Shown: positions 8,208-17,466, counted from the first letter of the stretch. The stretch is DNA of 64,000 nt from Bacteroidales bacterium (GCA_024401365.1 JAKSLE010000005.1:62001-126000); one strand, 5' to 3'. Notes: generated from the letters alone by a model not told the origin. Numbers and translations are program-made.

Positions 8208-9737
8208 TTATTTTACTCTATATGCAGCATCTACCATTTGGGCAACTCTGCGGTCAAACGAATCTACATTAAATACATCTTCGAATATTTTTCGTCCTCG
8301 TATGCCTACTTCTTTCATCTCTCTTGGATGATCTATAGCGTAACATATAGCATCGGTCAATGAGTCAACATTCCCGGCCTTTACTATAAGGCCATTCTTC
8401 TTATCGTCTATCAACCCAGCAGTTCCTGTATGGTCGCTCACTATTATAGCTTTACCTTTCGATAGCGATTCTGCACATACTATCGGGAGAGGATCTTCTA
8501 ACGATGGACATAAAACAATATCCACCTCATCATATAGTTTTACAAACAAATCGTGAGATAATTCTCCTCTATACTCCACATTATCCATACTCGCAGCCCA
8601 ATCTACTACTCGCTCGTACAAATCCATCTCCGATGTACTTTTGGGGCCCGCAATAATTATCTTAATCCTTTTTAAATAATCGTCAGGTAGTCGCTTTATA
8701 GCGTCCAACAATACATGGTGGCCTTTTCTTTTGGTAATCTGACCTGGCATAAGGAATCGCACGACTTGTTGCTCTACTCCTCCAACACCCTCAACGTCAG
8801 ACTCTATATGTTCTCCTATATCTGATATACCGTATGGGAACAACTGGAAATCTACGCTTTTGTCACAATGGGGCGCAAATACTTCTGTGGTAAACTGACT
8901 GACTGAATATACTAAGGACATCCTAGATATACTCTCAACTAGTCTGCTGGTGACAAACACATTCTTCATCGCAACTGGACCATCATGAATCCAACATAGA
9001 CTTGGTTTGTCTATCTTTGGTAAATCAGCCGCCCAACAAAGACCTATAATACAGTTGAAAACTACAAAGTCAAACGCCTCCATAAAGCGCTTTACTCGTA
9101 GCCTCTCTTCTTTATACCTTCTCCTGTATGGTGACGGGAATAACCCAACAACAATATTTTCTATCCCTCTTCTGGTTATCTCTCCTTGCAAATTGCCACT
9201 GGTCAACGATACCATGAGCGGCGTCAACCCTATCTTTCTCATCGATTCGGCCATACCTAATAGCGCAATCGGCGCACCTGTATTGGAAAATTCATGACTG
9301 ATAAGCAATACGGGACGCTCTTGCTGCCTAGCCCAATCTATCCACTCTTCTAGTCCTTGCCCATGAACAATATCTCTATAATACGACGATGGTATAGGCG
9401 AACAGTCATGCCTGTACCCCCAAAAAAGATAATGCTCTAGCGGCGAATACGAAAAATTATTGTGCCAGTAAAACTGATCACAATACGCATCTGTACAAAA
9501 TGCATCTGAAGGGTCATACCCTGCCTTCCAACCGGTCCGCAAATAATGGTAAAGAAGCTCCGAATCACTCATCGCCTCCCCTCCTGCAACTTGCGCCTTG
9601 TAATACTCCGAATCAAACAAACCGCTGTCTTCTATCTTTTTACGCCATTTTGACCCTTTTACAAACAGGGCCATTATGTGCATAAAGCCAAACCTAATGG
9701 GGTTCGTTACCAATAGCTTGAATGACAGTGTTTTCAT
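8208..9737 (-). CDS. Glycosyltransferase family 4 with N-terminal aromatic/His module
   Basis: A 509-residue protein in which residues about 38-115 are the same module seen twice in the 829-residue fusion across the way (SGLFDSEYY, LYHYLRTGWKAGYDPS, SPLEHYLFWG). A GT4 domain follows from about 148 (LISHEFSNTGAPIALL), with LCWIHDGP, LFPYGISDI, and EDPLPIVCAESLSKGKAI near 415. The donor-site acidic pair has the spacing D-x7-E, or E-x8-E, rather than the usual E-x7-E. Alignment by eye with the C-terminal half of the fusion is good from end to end, so the two are paralogues. It lies between the ABC transporter and the EptA-like gene in one operon. Confidence 0.87.
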   Translation of the reverse strand: MKTLSFKLLVTNPIRFGFMHIMALFVKGSKWRKKIEDSGLFDSEYYKAQVAGGEAMSDSELLYHYLRTGWKAGYDPSDAFCTDAYCDQFYWHNNFSYSPLEHYLFWGYRHDCSPIPSSYYRDIVHGQGLEEWIDWARQQERPVLLISHEFSNTGAPIALLGMAESMRKIGLTPLMVSLTSGNLQGEITRRGIENIVVGLFPSPYRRRYKEERLRVKRFMEAFDFVVFNCIIGLCWAADLPKIDKPSLCWIHDGPVAMKNVFVTSRLVESISRMSLVYSVSQFTTEVFAPHCDKSVDFQLFPYGISDIGEHIESDVEGVGGVEQQVVRFLMPGQITKRKGHHVLLDAIKRLPDDYLKRIKIIIAGPKSTSEMDLYERVVDWAASMDNVEYRGELSHDLFVKLYDEVDIVLCPSLEDPLPIVCAESLSKGKAIIVSDHTGTAGLIDDKKNGLIVKAGNVDSLTDAICYAIDHPREMKEVGIRGRKIFEDVFNVDSFDRRVAQMVDAAYRVK

Positions 9738-9783
9738 GTTTCTATAATCGTAGATTAAGGAGGGCTATGAGTCCTATATAATA

Positions 9784-11622
9784 CTAGTTTACATTTTGCA
9801 TCTCAGTAAGCTTCTTGTAGTATCCGTCTCGCTCTAATAGCTCATCGTGGGTACCTCGCTCTACAATTTCTCCTTCTTTCATCACATATATCTCATCCGC
9901 ATTCTTAATCGTAGATAGTCTATGCGCAATGGCTATGGTAGTGCGACTCTTCATCAAACGCTCCAAAGCCTCTTGCACCAAACGCTCACTTTCTGTATCA
10001 AGCGCACTGGTAGCCTCGTCTAGTATCAAAATAGGTGGATTCTTCAAAATGGCCCTGGCTATACTTACTCGCTGACGCTGACCTCCAGATAGTCTGCCTC
10101 CTCTATCTCCAATATAGGTATCATACCCATTCTCGGATTCCATAATGAAATCATGGGCATTGGCTATCTTAGCTGCTTCTATAACTTGCTCCATAGTGGC
10201 TCCTGGACAACCAAATGTAATGTTGTTGTAGAAGGTATCATTAAATAGTATGGCCTCTTGGTTAACATTACCTATCAACTGACGCAAATCAGTCAAAGTA
10301 ACATCTTTAATATTCTTGCCGTCTATCATAATGGCTCCCTCACATACCTCATGGAAGCGCGGTATCAAATCTACCAAGGTACTCTTGCCCGAGCCCGATT
10401 GCCCAACCAAAGCTATAGTCTTGCCCTTTGGTATGGTGATATTGATATGCTTAAGTACTTCTCGCCCAGGAATGTACGAGAACGAAACGTCTTTAATTTC
10501 CAAATCGCTATTAAATCCGTTGAGAACCTTTGGATTCTCTGGATTCTTAATATGATTCTCCGCCTTGAGAATAAAATCAATTCGCTCCATAGAGGCCATT
10601 CCTAATGGTATATTATAGAATGCCTTCGATAAATCTTTAAAAGGATTGATAATACTATATAGTATTACCATATAAAATATAAACATTGAGGCGTCAATAG
10701 GCGACCTGTCTTGTAGTATCAAGTATCCTCCGAACCATAATACCAAAACTATCATACAGGTTCCCATAAACTCACTCATAGGGTGAGCAGAGGTCTGCCT
10801 GATGACCATATTGTTCGTAGCTTGCCTGAACCCTTCATTGGTCTCCGTAAAACGCTTAAGCATCCTGTTCTCAGCCAAAAAAGCCTTGATTATTCTTAAC
10901 CCTCCAAGGGTCTCGTCCAATTGTGCTACTATGTCTCCCCAGGCTCCTTGAACTTCCGTACCACTGCTCTTGAGTTTTCTCGATACGCTTCCCATTCCCC
11001 ATCCTGCTATAGGAATAACTACCAAAACAAAGAGCGTCAACTGCCAACTAACGCCAAAAAGGGTGATGAAACATACTATAATGGCTATCGGATTGCGTAT
11101 CAACATATCTAGACTGCTGGTTAGAGAATTTTCTACCGACTGCACGTCAGCACTCATTCTGGCCATAATGTCTCCCTTGCGCTCTTCCGAGAAGAAACTG
11201 AGGGGCAACCTCAATACTTTATTGTATACTTCAACTCTAATATCTTTAACTATACCCGTTCTCAATGGTACCATCACAGCTGCCGAACCAAAATATCCAG
11301 CTGTCTTTAACGCCGTCATGAATATCAATACTCCTCCCATTATCAGCAATGTCAGAAATTCTCCATACTCCAATACCACTTGCTGAATGTAGTAATATCC
11401 ATTGTTTATCAGAACGTCTTTGCTTACATGCCCCCACTCAAAATCCATGAACTCATAGTGCGTAGTGTCTATCTTGAATAACAAATTCAAAATAGGTATC
11501 AATGTGGCAAAGGAGAAGACATTGAGCCACTGTGATACAAAGTTCAACAACACCGACCAAACTAAATGCTTTCGGTAGGGCTTTATATATCGTGCTAAAA
11601 GCGCAAAGAATTGCTTTAACAT
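9784..11622 (-). CDS. ABC transporter with fused membrane and ATPase domains (MsbA/lipid or glycolipid exporter type)
   Basis: A 612-residue half-transporter that would work as a homodimer in the inner membrane. Six membrane segments lie in the first 330 residues. The nucleotide-binding domain has Walker A GQSGSGKST (about 400-408), the signature LSGGQRQR (about 510), Walker B ILILDEATSALD and the switch AHRLS. RKGDIMARMSADVQSVENSL is typical of MsbA-type lipid flippases. Placed between a Wzi-like protein and glycosyltransferases, it may flip or export a lipid-linked glycan or lipid A; sequence alone does not separate these. It starts 10 bases after the Wzi-like gene. Confidence 0.88.
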   Translation of the reverse strand: MLKQFFALLARYIKPYRKHLVWSVLLNFVSQWLNVFSFATLIPILNLLFKIDTTHYEFMDFEWGHVSKDVLINNGYYYIQQVVLEYGEFLTLLIMGGVLIFMTALKTAGYFGSAAVMVPLRTGIVKDIRVEVYNKVLRLPLSFFSEERKGDIMARMSADVQSVENSLTSSLDMLIRNPIAIIVCFITLFGVSWQLTLFVLVVIPIAGWGMGSVSRKLKSSGTEVQGAWGDIVAQLDETLGGLRIIKAFLAENRMLKRFTETNEGFRQATNNMVIRQTSAHPMSEFMGTCMIVLVLWFGGYLILQDRSPIDASMFIFYMVILYSIINPFKDLSKAFYNIPLGMASMERIDFILKAENHIKNPENPKVLNGFNSDLEIKDVSFSYIPGREVLKHINITIPKGKTIALVGQSGSGKSTLVDLIPRFHEVCEGAIMIDGKNIKDVTLTDLRQLIGNVNQEAILFNDTFYNNITFGCPGATMEQVIEAAKIANAHDFIMESENGYDTYIGDRGGRLSGGQRQRVSIARAILKNPPILILDEATSALDTESERLVQEALERLMKSRTTIAIAHRLSTIKNADEIYVMKEGEIVERGTHDELLERDGYYKKLTEMQNVN

Positions 11623-11632
11623 TACCTATTCG

Positions 11633-13363
11633 TTAGAAATTATAAATTGCTGCAACTTTCAATGATACTGATTTGTACATGTCGCCAAAATCCGCCGAGA
11701 GACTTCCTTGGAAAGATAGGTCATCTCTGTACGCATATGTGGCTTTCATCATAACATAATGCTCAACCATTCCGTCTTGCGAGTAGAAATAATCGGGATT
11801 CTCTACCCAACTGTACGATCCTCGATATGTTCCTATCCAACTTCCAAAGTTTCTCGAATATGTATATTTGAACACGTAACTCAATTTCTCATTGATATCC
11901 CCACTTATACCAACATTTGCCGCCCATAATCTCACCAATGGGAAATTGGTGCCAGCATCTATCTTCGACGCAGCAGCATACTTGGTGGCAGTTGGCATAG
12001 TGTGGAATAATGCCGACCCCATACACAACCCATCTTTACTCCATCCTTGCTTGAAATATGAATTGGATGAGTAGTTGGTTCTGCCTCCATAAGCAGGTAT
12101 ATTATGGTTGTAATGCCACATGAATAGTCTCACCAAATTGCCAAAGCCTACCATCGGATTGCCTATATGCTCCTCGTATGCATCTACAATCTCCTGTGGT
12201 ATATACTCTTCCATCCACGATCTCCAGTTACTCTCATCTAAATCTCCCGGGAAAATAAAGTGCGTATTCCCATACTTATCTACTACCACCGGATCTGGTG
12301 TAGCTCGCGTGCCTTGCCATACTGTACGCACAAACTCTACATTGACATGGGTCTTCTTCTCGTTCTTCAATCTCAAGTCTACACCTATCGTCATGTCTTT
12401 AGCACCAAAACCTCCTTCTTTATCAAAAATCAGATGCTGCGCCTTGCTGTCCGAAAATGGTCGCTGATAATACGCACTTAAACTGACTTTCGATATATCA
12501 ATGTCAAGACCTAAATCCCACATGCCTTGATGTCCACCAGCGGCATTCGTCACCTCGCCTCTTTGCCCTTCTTCGGTAAACTTAGCAGTAGAGCCCGACA
12601 TGCCAAACATCGAATGCCATAGGTCAATAGGCGACTTCTTCCCATTCGGCAGCACACCACCCATCATCACTGAATGCACAAGTCCAATATATGGCTTCAC
12701 AAATGGCGCACCTAGTCGCCCATATGCACATTTCTCATGCAGCAGAATCTTATCCGTATAATTCGCATTTCCCTCATCGTTCATATACCCGAAAAAGGCA
12801 GATCCCCTCACTTGTATCAGATTCCATGTAAAGGGCAACGACCAATACTTGAACAAGCCAACGCCAACCCTAGGTAACGGACGAGCATTATTGCTCATCA
12901 AATACGAACCGGTCGATAACTCATTGTTACTGAACACCGGCGTGAAGGCGTGCATACCTATCGTATAGTCAAAAATCCAAAGATTTCCAGTCAAATAGCC
13001 CTCATGAACAAATATCCTCTCTTTCTCTGTCGATAATTGCCCACTTAGTCCTGCACGAACACTGAACAACGAAACTACCGTATCGGTATCGTGCGCACCA
13101 TGCAAACCACACCACTTCAAATGAACATCTTTCTTGGTTTTCCACTCAGCAGCGCCCTTCGCATACACAGATATATTGGCTTGGTCATACATATTCTCGA
13201 GCCCCCATTGATTGGAATACGACCACAATGGTTGCAACGAATTCGTTCCCACTTGTGTGGAAACTCTCGTAGTAACCTTATAATCAAATGGTCTCTGAGC
13301 GTAACCTTGACTTATAACTAAGCCAAAGAACAACATCAGTATTAAACTCCCAAACCTATCCAT
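11633..13363 (-). CDS. Capsule assembly Wzi-family outer-membrane protein
   Basis: A 576-residue protein with a signal peptide (cut after SQGYA before QRPFD) and the family opening LQPLWSYSNQWGLENMY, close to the PLWLxSNxxG pattern of Bacteroidota Wzi proteins. The remainder is rich in alternating aromatic strands and ends with a terminal Phe (VAAIYNF), as expected for an outer-membrane barrel. Escherichia coli Wzi is an 18-strand barrel lectin that anchors capsule to the cell surface, and this homologue probably holds or organises the exported glycan. It is the first gene of a four-gene operon. Its -7 box lies so close to the ATG that the transcript would have almost no leader. Confidence 0.82.
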   Translation of the reverse strand: MDRFGSLILMLFFGLVISQGYAQRPFDYKVTTRVSTQVGTNSLQPLWSYSNQWGLENMYDQANISVYAKGAAEWKTKKDVHLKWCGLHGAHDTDTVVSLFSVRAGLSGQLSTEKERIFVHEGYLTGNLWIFDYTIGMHAFTPVFSNNELSTGSYLMSNNARPLPRVGVGLFKYWSLPFTWNLIQVRGSAFFGYMNDEGNANYTDKILLHEKCAYGRLGAPFVKPYIGLVHSVMMGGVLPNGKKSPIDLWHSMFGMSGSTAKFTEEGQRGEVTNAAGGHQGMWDLGLDIDISKVSLSAYYQRPFSDSKAQHLIFDKEGGFGAKDMTIGVDLRLKNEKKTHVNVEFVRTVWQGTRATPDPVVVDKYGNTHFIFPGDLDESNWRSWMEEYIPQEIVDAYEEHIGNPMVGFGNLVRLFMWHYNHNIPAYGGRTNYSSNSYFKQGWSKDGLCMGSALFHTMPTATKYAAASKIDAGTNFPLVRLWAANVGISGDINEKLSYVFKYTYSRNFGSWIGTYRGSYSWVENPDYFYSQDGMVEHYVMMKATYAYRDDLSFQGSLSADFGDMYKSVSLKVAAIYNF

Positions 13364-13370
13364 AATAATG

Positions 13371-13402
13371 CAAAACTAATAATAAATCCCTACATAGACA
13401 AA
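13371..13402 (-). promoter_or_regulatory. Full-consensus promoter of the Wzi-ABC-GT4-EptA operon
   Basis: Read on the minus strand: TTTG (13402-13399), a 20-base spacer, then TAGTTTTG (13378-13371). Both boxes are exact. The expected start of transcription falls within a few bases of the ATG at 13363. Confidence 0.75.
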
Positions 13403-13459
13403 TAGTATATCTTAGCCTCTGTAATTATCTGCCAATACCCTCTACAACCATGTCAAAAA

Positions 13460-13500
13460 TAAAAAAATTGCGAGCAACGACTACCCTCCATATACACAGA
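13460..13500 (+). repeat. Dispersed A-tract/TGCGAGCAAC repeat, copy A
   Basis: T, seven A, T, then the core TGCGAGCAAC (13469-13478), followed by CTACCCTC and a TATA-containing tail. It lies between two divergent transcription units and is the only copy not near a gene 3' end. Confidence 0.8.
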
Positions 13501-13557
13501 AACTACTTAGCAAGTAAGAAATTTGATACCATCAGGATAATTCCAGTATTATTTTCT

Positions 13558-13565
13558 TATTTTTG
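13558..13565 (+). promoter_or_regulatory. -7 promoter element (TATTTTTG) for the GT4-ispG unit
   Basis: An exact TAnnTTTG match 25 bases before the ATG at 13591. No TTTG box stands at the proper distance upstream. Confidence 0.45.
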
Positions 13566-13590
13566 TGTTTCAATGAAATGAGTCGATAAC

Positions 13591-14742
13591 ATGCGCGTCC
13601 TATTCCTTCTTAGTCACTTCCTAGATGGCGGCATTGATACAATCCTCCTTCAGTACCTGAAAGGGTTGGTCAAAATGCCGGGGTTCACTGTATCCTTAGC
13701 TATCAGCGTAAGAATGAACGAACTGGAGGTCTTCCGAAATCAAATCCCTTCGGAGGTCAAAGTGGAGTACCTGGTCGACCAGCCTTACCTGTGCAACCCT
13801 CGCATAGCTAAACTCAAAGGCAAAATATCCGCAATTTCTAAATTGTGGGATAGTTCTATCCACAACATAATCAGACGCCGCAAAATACAGTCGGGCATCA
13901 ATAAGTTGGCTCAATCCCACGACCTCGTTGTCGATTTCGATGCTAGCCAGTCAGAATATTTGACTAATTGCCCAATACCTACTATCGCTTGGCTCCATTT
14001 CAGCATGCGTAAACTGAATGAAGTCGAACCGCTCAAAACACAGCAGATTATTAAACAACTTAGCCAATACACCAGAATAGTCACAATTTGCGAAGCAATG
14101 AGAAACGAGCTATCCGAAATGGCTCCTAACCTTGCTCCTAAATTGACTACCATATACAACCCTATCGACCAAACGTCTATAGTCCTTAAGTCAGAGGCGT
14201 CTATCGACTTCCCGGATCCTTATATCCTGACCATCTGCCGCCTCAATGAGGACCAGAAGGATGTGTCAACCTTAATCCGCGCCTACGCTCAGACGGATAT
14301 CGCCGAGAAACTTGTAATCATCGGAAAGGGCAAGGACGAGGAGATGCTTAAGAAATTGACGCGCGACCTGAAAATTGAGGACCGCGTCTTCTTCGCTGGA
14401 TTCCACGAGAACCCTTACCCGTGGATTCGACAGAGCAAGGCCTTCGTACTTAGCTCTAAATACGAGGGCTTCGGTATCGTACTGGTCGAGGCTATGTATC
14501 TGAATATCCCTGTAATTTCGTCCAACTGCCCCGTAGGTCCTGCCGAAATATTGGACAATGGCCGCTCTGGTATATTGGTTCCTCCTGGTGATTGCTCAGC
14601 CATGGCAAATGCTATCTCCCAAATCACCACCGACAACAACTTGCGAAGGGAACTGACCCAGAAAGCAGCAAAACGAGCCGACATATTCACCTTCGATAGC
14701 CAGCTGACTAAAATGATAAACTTATTCTCTTTCGCAGAATAG
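13591..14742 (+). CDS. Glycosyltransferase family 4
   Basis: A 383-residue GT-B glycosyltransferase. It starts MRVLFLLSHFLDGGIDTILL, a standard GT4 acceptor-domain opening, has TIYNPID at the inter-domain boundary, ILTICRLNEDQKDVSTL at the start of the donor domain, and SSKYEGFGIVLVEAM with the E-x7-E pair (Glu292, Glu300). Length and motif spacing are normal for the family, and it resembles enzymes that add galactose or N-acetylgalactosamine in capsule clusters. It is separated from ispG by 37 bases with no terminator or promoter seen, so the two are probably cotranscribed, although their functions need not be related. Confidence 0.9.
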   Translation: MRVLFLLSHFLDGGIDTILLQYLKGLVKMPGFTVSLAISVRMNELEVFRNQIPSEVKVEYLVDQPYLCNPRIAKLKGKISAISKLWDSSIHNIIRRRKIQSGINKLAQSHDLVVDFDASQSEYLTNCPIPTIAWLHFSMRKLNEVEPLKTQQIIKQLSQYTRIVTICEAMRNELSEMAPNLAPKLTTIYNPIDQTSIVLKSEASIDFPDPYILTICRLNEDQKDVSTLIRAYAQTDIAEKLVIIGKGKDEEMLKKLTRDLKIEDRVFFAGFHENPYPWIRQSKAFVLSSKYEGFGIVLVEAMYLNIPVISSNCPVGPAEILDNGRSGILVPPGDCSAMANAISQITTDNNLRRELTQKAAKRADIFTFDSQLTKMINLFSFAE

Positions 14743-14779
14743 ACATTTTTCAATCCCGATTTATTATCTACACTAAATA

Positions 14780-16570
14780 ATGAAACCATCAGACTATTGC
14801 GAAAACTTATTCGCATACAAACGCATAAACACTCGTAAAGCCCACGTAGGCAATCTTACTATAGGAGGTCTGGAACCTGTACGCGTACAGTCTATGACTA
14901 CCACAAATACCAACGACACTAAGGCGTCTGTCGAACAGGCTATACGTATCATCAATGCTGGTGGCGAGGTGGTCCGACTTACAACTCAAGGTCGCCCCGA
15001 GGCTCAGAATATGGAGAATATCTCTAAGTCTCTCCGCGCCCAGGGGTACACAACTCCTCTAGTAGCTGATGTACACTACAATCCAGCCGCAGCCGAAATA
15101 GCAGCTAAATATTCTGAAAAAGTCCGCATAAATCCAGGCAACTACACAGGTGGCGCTAAGCGTTTTGATGAGGCTGCCGATAATATGTCTCAGGAGGAGT
15201 GGATGTCACTCATCAAGGAGAAACTTACTCCTCTCGTAACTATATGCAAGGAGCATAATACCGCTCTGCGTATCGGCGTAAACCATGGCTCTTTGTCCGA
15301 TCGTATCATGGCTAAGTATGGCGACACCCCCGAGGGCATGGTGGAGTCGTGCATGGAGTACCTCGAGGCATTGGAAAACCTCGACTTCTTCAATATCGTC
15401 ATCAGTATCAAGGCGAGCAACACAAGAATAATGGTGTACACTGTACGCCAACTTATGGCCCGAATGAGAGCTAGAGGGTCCGTATACCCCCTCCATCTCG
15501 GAGTGACCGAGGCTGGTAGCGACGCCGAAGGCCGCATAAAATCCGCAGCTGGCATCGGCGCTCTTCTTACCGATGGCATAGGGGACACAATACGCGTCTC
15601 TCTCACCGAGGCCCCCGAGGCTGAAATTCCTGTAGCTAAACAGCTGGTCGACCATATTTCGGCAATGAACCAACCTTCAAATATCGATCCTGTCGACTCT
15701 TCTAGCTATTCTCCTTATTCTTATAGCCGCCGAGAGACAACTTCTGTCTTGAATATCGGAGGCATTAACGCCCCTGTAGTGGTATCTACTTCTAAGGGCT
15801 TCGGAGAATACTACCTCAACGGCAATTCATTGGTAGCTGCCGATGGCAAAATGTACGATTTCATTGATATTAAGGATCTTAACAAGGTTGGCATCAATGA
15901 AAATCCCGAAAAACCTCTGTTCGTTTTCTGCCAACTTCCTGATTTGAACGATAAATCTTTGGAGCTCTTGAAAAAGAACTCCAACATGGTTATCGTCACC
16001 TCAGCCCAAAACGTAAATAATCAAGCTCGCGAAATACGTGCCTTCATCCTTAAACTTAACGTAGCTTGCATCAACGCCCCAGTTATCGTCAAATATTCTA
16101 GCGACGAAAAGAATTTGGCGACGTTCCAACTGAAGGCTGCGACCGACTTGGGCTTGCTTTTTATCGATGGACTGGCTGATGGCATATTGCTCTCCGACAG
16201 TAATATAAGCAACGACAACCTCAGCGAGACTGCCTACTCTATCCTACAGGCAACTCAATCGCGCTTCTCAAAGGCCGAATTCATCTCTTGCCCTGGCTGC
16301 GGACGTACATTGTACGACCTCCAAAGTACTGTCCAACGTATCAAGGCTAAACTTGGACACCTCAAAGGCCTGAAAATCGGCGTAATGGGTTGTATAGTAA
16401 ATGGCATAGGCGAAATGGCAGATGCGCACTACGGATACGTGGGAGCCGGATATGATAAAATCTCTCTCTATCGTGGCAAGATTCTTGTAAAGAAAGAGTT
16501 AAATCAGGAGGAGGCCCTCGACCAATTAATCGATATTATCAAGCAAGATAACCTCTGGATTGAACCATAA
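14780..16570 (+). CDS. ispG: 4-hydroxy-3-methylbut-2-enyl diphosphate synthase (long form)
   Basis: IspG catalyses the penultimate step of the MEP pathway, converting methylerythritol cyclodiphosphate to HMBPP, and so supplies isoprenoids including the undecaprenyl carrier used in envelope glycan synthesis. The N-terminal TIM barrel is clear (VRVQSMTTTNTNDTKASVEQ, LVADVHYNP, RINPGNY, RIGVNHGSL). The C-terminal [4Fe-4S] domain has SCPGCGRTLYDL (near 503) and GVMGCIVNGIGEM (near 537), giving the three cysteine ligands, with the catalytic Glu in NGIGE. At 596 residues it is the long form with an inserted domain of about 200 residues between the two parts, known from Bacteroidota, Chlamydiae and plants. 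Typical proteobacterial IspG is about 370 residues. Confidence 0.96.
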   Translation: MKPSDYCENLFAYKRINTRKAHVGNLTIGGLEPVRVQSMTTTNTNDTKASVEQAIRIINAGGEVVRLTTQGRPEAQNMENISKSLRAQGYTTPLVADVHYNPAAAEIAAKYSEKVRINPGNYTGGAKRFDEAADNMSQEEWMSLIKEKLTPLVTICKEHNTALRIGVNHGSLSDRIMAKYGDTPEGMVESCMEYLEALENLDFFNIVISIKASNTRIMVYTVRQLMARMRARGSVYPLHLGVTEAGSDAEGRIKSAAGIGALLTDGIGDTIRVSLTEAPEAEIPVAKQLVDHISAMNQPSNIDPVDSSSYSPYSYSRRETTSVLNIGGINAPVVVSTSKGFGEYYLNGNSLVAADGKMYDFIDIKDLNKVGINENPEKPLFVFCQLPDLNDKSLELLKKNSNMVIVTSAQNVNNQAREIRAFILKLNVACINAPVIVKYSSDEKNLATFQLKAATDLGLLFIDGLADGILLSDSNISNDNLSETAYSILQATQSRFSKAEFISCPGCGRTLYDLQSTVQRIKAKLGHLKGLKIGVMGCIVNGIGEMADAHYGYVGAGYDKISLYRGKILVKKELNQEEALDQLIDIIKQDNLWIEP

Positions 16571-16602
16571 TTCGGTCCAAAAACGAAATAGATAAAATAT
16601 TT

Positions 16603-16634
16603 CTTGCCTAAGCCGAAAAAAAATATTAAACTTG
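16603..16634 (+). promoter_or_regulatory. Promoter of the secreted-protein gene at 16657
   Basis: CTTG at 16603-16606, a 20-base spacer and TAAACTTG at 16627-16634: one mismatch in each box of TTTG-N20-TAnnTTTG. The ATG is 23 bases further on. Confidence 0.5.
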
Positions 16635-16656
16635 CTCCCCAAAATACAGACAGAAT

Positions 16657-17445
16657 ATGAAAAACTTTCTGGGACTATTACTTACCGCAACACTATTCTT
16701 GGTTGCAATAGCACCAGTATCTGCAGAAGAGTTAGTGCTTAAAGGCACTTATCAAGGTGAAAATATATACGTACGAAATCCTTTCGCCCCTTCAGGCGTG
16801 GGCTTTTGTGCTTACGAGGTTACCGTTAATGGTCAAATCACTACCGACGAGATTAACTCAAGCGCTTTTGAGATTGACTTGTCTGTGTATGGCTTCAATG
16901 TCGGTGACGAGGTCGTTGTCGCAATCAAGTACAAGGACGATTGCCTGCCAATGATCCTAAATCACTACGCTCTTCAGGTAAAGAAGGCTGCAACTTTCGA
17001 AGGCATATCTGTAAAGGGTGGCGTTCTCAAGTTCTCTACAACAGGTGAAACAGGTTCTATATCTTTCTATATCGAACAGTTCCGTTGGAACAAGTGGGTA
17101 CGAGTAGGCGAAGTTAAGGGTAAAGGTAAAAACCAACCTAACTCATACGAAGTTAAGGTTCGCACCCATAGCGGCGCTAACAAGTTCCGCGTTCGCCAGA
17201 CTGACGGAAAGAAAATATCTGTATACTCTAAGGAGGCCCTCGAAATCGTTACAGTTCCTGCCGTAACTTACAAGGCTTCTGAAACTCAGATCACTTTCTC
17301 TGCTGAGACAATGTACGAGATTTACGACCAGTTCGGTGGTATCGTATTCAAGGGCTTCGGCTCTACAATCAACATCTCAACTCTCCAGAAAGGTAAGTAC
17401 TACCTCAACTACGACAATTCTCAGTCTGAGTTTACAAAGAAATAA
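16657..17445 (+). CDS. Secreted protein of unknown function with a T9SS-like C-terminal segment
   Basis: A 262-residue protein with a clear signal peptide (MKNFLGLLLTATLFLVAIAP, cut after VSA). I recognise no catalytic motif. The middle is strand-rich, with hints of two immunoglobulin-like or fibronectin-like folds. The last 50 residues contain YEIYDQFGGIVFKG, then INISTLQKGKYYLNY and a basic end EFTKK. This closely follows the usual form of type A sorting domains of the type IX secretion system: a xxIYDxxGxxV strand, a xIxxSxLxxGxYxx strand, then a terminal K-rich strand. If so, the protein would be carried to the cell surface. No T9SS genes lie in this window. A terminator follows within 60 bases. 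Confidence 0.65.
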   Translation: MKNFLGLLLTATLFLVAIAPVSAEELVLKGTYQGENIYVRNPFAPSGVGFCAYEVTVNGQITTDEINSSAFEIDLSVYGFNVGDEVVVAIKYKDDCLPMILNHYALQVKKAATFEGISVKGGVLKFSTTGETGSISFYIEQFRWNKWVRVGEVKGKGKNQPNSYEVKVRTHSGANKFRVRQTDGKKISVYSKEALEIVTVPAVTYKASETQITFSAETMYEIYDQFGGIVFKGFGSTINISTLQKGKYYLNYDNSQSEFTKK

Positions 17446-17466
17446 TCAAAGTAATTCGCATATCAC

